In this document: positions 48,540-53,625 of the stretch, piece by piece
How the letters are laid out: every line of letters starts with the position of its first letter
How positions within the stretch are numbered: the first letter of the stretch is position 1
Source: an uncultured Bacteroidota bacterium
Lineage (GTDB): Bacteria > Bacteroidota > Bacteroidia > Flavobacteriales > Flavobacteriaceae
DNA: 53,625 nucleotides
Assembly (NCBI GenBank): GCA_902560045.1
Contig: CACEKJ010000008.1
Span: forward strand, 1-53,625
Direction: 5' to 3'
Program-made: the position numbers and the translations under genes
The notes under the pieces: generated by a model
What the model was told of the DNA's origin: nothing
What the model saw: only the letters and a program-made list of their open reading frames with translations
Database searches by the model: none

Positions 48540-49316
48540 TTAGTTAAAGTCTGGTTTGGTTTTATTTAAAAATGCTGTAGTTCCTTTGACAAAATCATTG
48601 GTTTGAAAACATTTACCAAACTCATTCATTTCAACTTTAAAACCGTCAACTCCTGACTTATTGAAAGCATTTATACTTTTAATTGAATGATGGATTGCAT
48701 TTGAAGAGTTTAATAATATTTTCTTAGCCAGCTCATCTGTGAAAGTCATTAATTCATCTGCTGTTGTTTTATAATTTATCAATCCATAATCTAAAGCTTG
48801 GTCAGCATTGATCATTTTTCCAGTCATAATCATATCAAAAGCTCTTCCTTTTCCGATAAGTTGGGGAAGTCTCTGAGTACCACCATATCCAGGTATTAAC
48901 CCGAGTGAAACTTCGGGTAACCCCATCTTAGAATTCTCACTAGCAACTCTTAGATGACATGCCATTGCTATCTCTAATCCGCCACCTAATGCATAGCCGT
49001 TAATTGCGGCAATAATCGGTTTTGGACAATTTTCGATGGTTTCAGTTAGGATTTTATGGCCAGACTCAGAAAGCTGAAACCCTTCTTCCATTGTAAATTT
49101 TACAAACTCTTTGATATCAGCTCCTGCTACAAATGCTTTGTCTCCAACTCCGGTAATAACAATTAATCTAACTTCAGGGTTTGATACCGATGACTTAACT
49201 GCATGGTCTATTTCAGAAAAAGTTTCAATGTTTAAAGCATTTAATTTTTTTGGTCTATTAATTGAAATAGTATTAACTCTGTCTTTGATAGTGTAGATTA
49301 AATTATTGTAGGACAT
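48540..49316 (-). CDS. Enoyl-CoA hydratase/isomerase family protein
   Basis: A 258-aa crotonase-fold enzyme. The oxyanion segment is FVAGADIKEF near residue 62, the first catalytic Glu lies in YALGGGLEIAMACHLRVA near 113 and the second in GLPEVSLGLIPGYGGTQRLP near 135; both are present, as in true hydratases. The likely reaction is hydration of short-chain enoyl-CoA in fatty-acid or amino-acid degradation. It is separated by 5 bp from the upstream histidine-kinase gene on the same strand. Confidence 0.9.
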   Translation of the reverse strand: MSYNNLIYTIKDRVNTISINRPKKLNALNIETFSEIDHAVKSSVSNPEVRLIVITGVGDKAFVAGADIKEFVKFTMEEGFQLSESGHKILTETIENCPKPIIAAINGYALGGGLEIAMACHLRVASENSKMGLPEVSLGLIPGYGGTQRLPQLIGKGRAFDMIMTGKMINADQALDYGLINYKTTADELMTFTDELAKKILLNSSNAIHHSIKSINAFNKSGVDGFKVEMNEFGKCFQTNDFVKGTTAFLNKTKPDFN

Positions 49317-49321
49317 ATTTA

Positions 49322-50755
49322 TTATTTTTTTGGGAATGTTATATTGAAGGTGGTACCCACATTGCTTTTTGAAGAAAATTTAATTGTTCCATTGTAAGCT
49401 GTGATAATACTTTTTATCATTGATAAGCCCAACCCCATACCGCTAGATTTTGTTGTAAAACTTGGTTCAAATATTTTTTCAGTATCTGATTTTGATATAC
49501 CATATCCATTATCTGAAATTGAAATCTTTACGTCAGATGAATCTTCAAAAATTTTCACATTAATTTCAGGTGTTCTATTTTCAGGAATTGCCTGAAATGC
49601 ATTTTTTAATAAATTCGTTATTACTCTAATTAACTGAGTTCTGTCAAAATTTGCTTCTATTGTTTTTGAGGAGCTTTCAAACTCAATATGGTCTCTGTTA
49701 AAAATATCAACAGCTAATTCAACAACTTCTACTACATTTAATTTTTCTTTTTTTGGCTCAGGCATTTCAGCAAAATCTGAAAATGCTGTGGCTATGGAAC
49801 TCATTGTGTCAATTTGCTGTATTAACGAATCACTGAATTCTTTTATTCTTTGTTTTGAGAATTCTTCCCCTTTACTATATCCTCTTTCAAAAGTTTGTAT
49901 ACTTAATCTCATTGGGGTAAGTGGGTTTTTAATTTCGTGAGCAACCTGTTTAGCCATTTCTCTCCATGCTGTTTCCCTTTCACTTTTAGCAAGTTTTATT
50001 GCGCTGCTCTTAAGCTCATCTATCATAGTATTATAAGATTCTATAAGCGCGACAACTTCTGTAGGGGTATTATCAATATCAATTTTTACATTTTGATTTT
50101 GAAGATTAGTCTTTTTGATTGTATCACCAATTGAATCTAGTGATTTTGTAACAAAATTTGAAATAAAATATGCTATTACAAAAGCAATAAGAATCATATT
50201 TCCATGAACAAATCCTAATCTAATTAAAAATCCACTAAGCTCCATTTTACTTGAAGTGTCATCAGCAAAATAAGGAATGTATATAATTCCTAAAGGAGTG
50301 CCCTTAAAATCCGAAACTAAATTATAGGATGACTTAAAGTAGCTGGAGTTTTTGTCGCTTTCAACATATCTGGAGGGAGATTCATTTTGGAAATAATCGG
50401 TAATTGATGAATCTAAAATTGTTTTTCCTCTAATCCCCGTTACAGCTGTGGAACTTTTAATCAATATTCCATCTAAAGTGTATAATTCAAATTCTAAATT
50501 ATGAATGTCTGCTATTTCTTGGACCACAGAATTATTCAATGACAATAAAGAACTACTATTTGATTTTTCAATTTCGTATTTAATATTTGTTAGTAAATGG
50601 CTTTCTTTTCTTTCAAGCCTACCTTCGTGATACTCAGAATTTTGTTTATTAAACTGGTATAGTGTTACCCCGGCAATCATAATAGATTCAACTACTATAA
50701 AAACCATCATATAGTAAAAAATTCTAGAGCTTAAGGATATTTTATTTTCTCTCAT
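49322..50755 (-). CDS. NtrY-like sensor histidine kinase
   Basis: A 477-aa inner-membrane kinase. It has a first helix (about 11-32), an extracytoplasmic sensor region (33-180), a second helix (about 184-205), a HAMP domain, and the DHp domain with the phosphorylated His in MAKQVAHEIKNPLTPMRL near residue 275. The ATPase domain has N-box ITNLLKNAFQAI near 384, DNGYG near 416 and GMGLGLSM near 441. The sequence is of the NtrY/PilS-like type. No response-regulator gene is adjacent. Confidence 0.9.
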   Translation of the reverse strand: MRENKISLSSRIFYYMMVFIVVESIMIAGVTLYQFNKQNSEYHEGRLERKESHLLTNIKYEIEKSNSSSLLSLNNSVVQEIADIHNLEFELYTLDGILIKSSTAVTGIRGKTILDSSITDYFQNESPSRYVESDKNSSYFKSSYNLVSDFKGTPLGIIYIPYFADDTSSKMELSGFLIRLGFVHGNMILIAFVIAYFISNFVTKSLDSIGDTIKKTNLQNQNVKIDIDNTPTEVVALIESYNTMIDELKSSAIKLAKSERETAWREMAKQVAHEIKNPLTPMRLSIQTFERGYSKGEEFSKQRIKEFSDSLIQQIDTMSSIATAFSDFAEMPEPKKEKLNVVEVVELAVDIFNRDHIEFESSSKTIEANFDRTQLIRVITNLLKNAFQAIPENRTPEINVKIFEDSSDVKISISDNGYGISKSDTEKIFEPSFTTKSSGMGLGLSMIKSIITAYNGTIKFSSKSNVGTTFNITFPKK

Positions 50756-50866
50756 TTACCTCAAACGGGAGGAACCGATTTTTAGTTTAATTTAAATTTA
50801 GTAATTATTTGTTGACCAGTAAATTTTAGCTGTATCAAAATAAAAAAAGTTAGAATTATAAATTCA

Positions 50867-50874
50867 TATCTTTG
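50867..50874 (+). promoter_or_regulatory. Putative -7 box of the serine hydrolase gene
   Basis: TATCTTTG fits TAnnTTTG and ends 17 bp before the ATG at 50892. Confidence 0.5.
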
Positions 50875-50891
50875 ATGAAAACAAACAGACT

Positions 50892-52037
50892 ATGAGCAAG
50901 ATTTTAAAATGGGTTTTTATAATTGTCACCTCTCTTATTTTACTTCTTTATGCATTTAATATTGAGTATTTAATCAAGGGAGTTAGAACAATATATCTCA
51001 CAGGAAACAATACAGCTTTTATTTCTGATTATGAATATTTTGATAATAGAGAAATTGCAAATAGCAATCCTGAGCCTTGGCCTATTCATAAAAACTTCAA
51101 TCAATTTATCGAAACTGAGGAGTTGAAAGTTTTAAATGAGCAAAGAGAAACCAAGTCTTTTCTAGTCATAAAAAATGATAGTATAGTTTTTGAAAAATAT
51201 TATGATGGGTATGATGAAAATAGTTTGTCTAATTCATTCTCTGTTGCAAAAAGTATTGTTGTTAGTCTAATGGGTAAGGCGATTATGGAAGGAAAAATCA
51301 AGGGGCTGGATCAGCCAGTTAGTGATTATTTTGATGAGTATAAAGAGGGGTTGGCTAGTGAATTAACCGTTGGTGACTTAGCCTCTATGTCTTCGGGGAT
51401 GAAGTGGAATGAAAAATACTATAGTGTTATAAATATAACATCTGAAAGTTACTTCACAGACGATTTGAGATCTGTTATCTTAAGACAAAAAATTATTGAT
51501 AAGCCTGGTCAGAGTTTTAGATACTCAAGTGGAGATACTCAACTTCTAGCTATGGTTATTGAAAAAGCAACTGGTACAACTTTATCAGATTATTTAAGCG
51601 AAAAGTTTTGGAAGCCAATGGGTGCTGAAAATAATGCTCTTTGGCAGCTTGACAGTGACAATTACGGAATGGAAAAAGCTTATTGCTGCATAGCAAGCAC
51701 AGCTAGGGATTTTGCAAGATTTGGAAAACTATATATAAATAACGGGAAATGGGGTAATGAGATCATTCTTGACTCCTCATTTGTTGAGTTAGCTACAAAA
51801 CCCGTTTTTAACAGTAGCCCTTATTATGGTTACGGATGGTGGCTTTATAATTTCGAAGGGAAAAAAGTATTCACAATGAATGGTCATAGAGGACAATTTG
51901 TAATTTCATTCCCAGAAGAAAATATAATTATTGTAAGACAAGGAAGTTTTAACGAAAAAGGACGTGTTAGTAACAACTCTGGTGACCTTTATAAATATAT
52001 TTCTGAAGGTTATAAGCTCGCAAAATCAATTGAATAA
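50892..52037 (+). CDS. Serine hydrolase, beta-lactamase class C-like
   Basis: A 381-aa protein anchored by one N-terminal helix. The penicillin-binding-protein/class C fold shows SxxK in FSVAKSIVVS (Ser near residue 117), the tyrosine motif in RYSSGDTQLL near 210 (YSS in place of YxN), and a third motif NGHRGQ near 331. These are the residues of esterases, peptidases and beta-lactamase-like enzymes of this group; the YSS variant is common in esterase-like members. It probably acts outside the cytoplasmic membrane. An ABC transporter gene follows by 3 bp. Confidence 0.88.
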   Translation: MSKILKWVFIIVTSLILLLYAFNIEYLIKGVRTIYLTGNNTAFISDYEYFDNREIANSNPEPWPIHKNFNQFIETEELKVLNEQRETKSFLVIKNDSIVFEKYYDGYDENSLSNSFSVAKSIVVSLMGKAIMEGKIKGLDQPVSDYFDEYKEGLASELTVGDLASMSSGMKWNEKYYSVINITSESYFTDDLRSVILRQKIIDKPGQSFRYSSGDTQLLAMVIEKATGTTLSDYLSEKFWKPMGAENNALWQLDSDNYGMEKAYCCIASTARDFARFGKLYINNGKWGNEIILDSSFVELATKPVFNSSPYYGYGWWLYNFEGKKVFTMNGHRGQFVISFPEENIIIVRQGSFNEKGRVSNNSGDLYKYISEGYKLAKSIE

Positions 52038-52040
52038 TTT

Positions 52041-53625
52041 TTGAAATCAAATAAAAACACATTACTAGAGGTTAACAATCTAAATATTTCTATAGCTCAA
52101 AATCAAAGCTCAAAATCATTAGTAAAAAATATTTCCTTTCATATAAAAAAGAACGAAATCATCGGCTTAATAGGTGAGTCTGGTAGCGGAAAGTCTCTTA
52201 CTTCATTAGCTATTTTAAACCTTTTAAATAAAGATAAATTTAAAGTTACAGGGGAAATTTTGTTTAAAGGAAACGACCTTTTAAAAATCTCAGAAGAGGA
52301 AATGCTAAAAAACAGGGGGGCTGAAATTTCAATGATTTTTCAAGAACCTATGAGTGCTTTAAACCCAACCATGAAAATAGGTCATCAGTTATATGAAATG
52401 TATAAAGCTCATCAAAATAAATCTTTTTTAGAAATTACAAATAGGATTAAAAAACTAATCAAAAAAGTAAAATTAGAAGGAGTTGAAAATCTTTTTGAAA
52501 AATATCCGCATGAAATTTCTGGAGGTCAAAAACAAAGAGTTATGATTGTTATGGCTTTAGCTTGTAACCCAAAACTTTTAATTGCAGACGAGCCTACTAC
52601 AGCCCTAGATGTAACGGTTCAAAAAGAAATTATAGACATTCTTAAATTACTTCAAAAATCCGAAGGTCTATCTATATTGTTTATTTCTCACGACTTAAAG
52701 TTAGTTTCTAAAATAACCGACAGATTGGTAATATTAAAAGATGGTGTTGTTGTAGAATCGGGAATAAATAAAAAAATTTTTAAAGGGCCAATTTCTGATT
52801 ATACAAAAGCGCTACTTTCTGTTATTATTGATCCAAAGAAAAGATTGAAAACTTTACCTACAATCGAAACTTATGAGTCAAATAAAAAACTTGTAAAAGA
52901 AAATAAAAGTCAAAGACAAATAAGACAAAAAAAGATATATTCAAATGAACCAATATTAAGAGTTAATAATGTTTCTAAATTTTATAATTCCTCATCAAAT
53001 TTATTTCAAAAAAATAAACAGTACCAGGCTCTAAATAATGTATGTCTAACATTATATGCTGGTGAAACTTTAGGTTTAATTGGAGAGTCTGGTTCAGGTA
53101 AAACCACATTGTCTAATGCGATATTAAAGATTCATGATTTTGAAAAGGGAAAGATTTTTTTTAAGGAAAAAGACATCTCTAATTTGAAGAGCAAAGATCT
53201 CTTAGATTTTAGAAAAAAAGTTCAGATAATATTTCAAGACCCGTATGCTTCTTTGAATCCCGTTCAGAAAATTCAAGATGCAATCATTGAACCCTTAAAA
53301 TATCATCAGCAAATTTCAGGACAAAAAGAAATCGAAAAAAAAACAATTCAATTACTAAAAGATGTCGGTCTTGATGAATCATTTTTATCACGCTATCCTC
53401 ACGAGCTTTCTGGGGGTCAAAGACAAAGGGTTTGTATTGCTAGAGCAATAAGTTTAAAACCTGAAATAATAATATGTGATGAATGTGTGTCGGCATTAGA
53501 TGTATCTGTTCAAGCTACAATTTTAAACCTGTTAAATTCGTTAAAAGAGAAGTATGGTTTTACATATATTTTTATTTCACACGATCTTTCGGTCGTAAAA
53601 TATATGTCCGATAGAATTGTTGTAT
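52041..53625 (+). CDS. Double ATP-binding protein of a peptide ABC transporter, 3' end missing
   Basis: A fused protein with two ABC ATPase domains like DppD-DppF or GsiA. Domain 1: Walker A GESGSGKSLTS near residue 43, Q-loop FQEPMSALNP, signature ISGGQKQRV near 158 and Walker B LLIADEPTTALD near 178. Domain 2: Walker A GESGSGKTTLS near 347, FQDPYASLNPVQ, LSGGQRQRV near 455 and IIICDECVSALD near 474. The start is TTG at 52041 (MKSNKNTLLEVNNL), 3 bp after the serine hydrolase stop. The frame runs off the window at about residue 528; little of the second domain is missing. Confidence 0.92.
   Translation, partial: MKSNKNTLLEVNNLNISIAQNQSSKSLVKNISFHIKKNEIIGLIGESGSGKSLTSLAILNLLNKDKFKVTGEILFKGNDLLKISEEEMLKNRGAEISMIFQEPMSALNPTMKIGHQLYEMYKAHQNKSFLEITNRIKKLIKKVKLEGVENLFEKYPHEISGGQKQRVMIVMALACNPKLLIADEPTTALDVTVQKEIIDILKLLQKSEGLSILFISHDLKLVSKITDRLVILKDGVVVESGINKKIFKGPISDYTKALLSVIIDPKKRLKTLPTIETYESNKKLVKENKSQRQIRQKKIYSNEPILRVNNVSKFYNSSSNLFQKNKQYQALNNVCLTLYAGETLGLIGESGSGKTTLSNAILKIHDFEKGKIFFKEKDISNLKSKDLLDFRKKVQIIFQDPYASLNPVQKIQDAIIEPLKYHQQISGQKEIEKKTIQLLKDVGLDESFLSRYPHELSGGQRQRVCIARAISLKPEIIICDECVSALDVSVQATILNLLNSLKEKYGFTYIFISHDLSVVKYMSDRIVV

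Overview
The window is AT-rich DNA from a bacterium of the Bacteroidota, most likely a marine member of the Flavobacteriaceae. The evidence is the many short lipoproteins with MKK...C signal peptides, a type IX secretion (T9SS) C-terminal sorting domain, GH92 and PNGase F-type glycan enzymes, -7 boxes of the form TAnnTTTG in front of genes, and no clear Shine-Dalgarno sequences.

Layout. 1-2.6 kb: two tandem GH92 alpha-mannosidase genes (the first cut by the window edge). 2.6-6.7 kb: tRNA-Pro, a cupin/SDR pair, then a run of secreted lipoproteins (NTF2-like, cupin, fasciclin) punctuated by two strong hairpin terminators. 6.8-14.2 kb: a minus-strand menaquinone operon in the order ubiE/menG-menF-menD-menB-menA-menC-menE, tightly packed with several overlaps; no menH or DHNA-CoA thioesterase is present. 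14.3-31.9 kb: a mixed core region with a cold-shock protein, a frameshifted saccharopine-dehydrogenase-like gene, a DUF5916 outer-membrane protein, AMP nucleosidase, a Baeyer-Villiger-type monooxygenase, a PNGase F-like lipoprotein, Kazal-domain lipoproteins and many small membrane proteins.

32.2-41.4 kb is an accessory region and the most unusual part. It ends at a tyrosine recombinase gene next to tRNA-Asn. Left of the recombinase lie about fifteen short, mostly unrelated genes (tiny membrane proteins, a Kazal lipoprotein, hemolysin III, an SGNH-like lipoprotein, a T9SS cargo protein, an isoprenylcysteine-methyltransferase-like protein). Between them are repeated copies of a sequence that is also the 3' end of the recombinase gene, in several cases followed by a shared ~20-bp segment that runs straight into the start codon of a small gene. 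Independently, an almost identical 50-bp leader encoding a lipoprotein signal peptide is joined to at least three unrelated mature proteins, and truncated copies of it exist. I read this as a recombinase-linked cassette-like array or a heavily rearranged integrative element; its mechanism is inference.

41.5-53.6 kb returns to core genes: steroid-5-alpha-reductase-like protein, RseP protease, SCO1 copper chaperone, Tp34/P19-like protein, ZIP transporter, bacilliredoxin, a plug-TPR protein, enoyl-CoA hydratase, a NtrY-like histidine kinase, a serine hydrolase, and a double-ABC peptide transporter ATPase cut by the window end.
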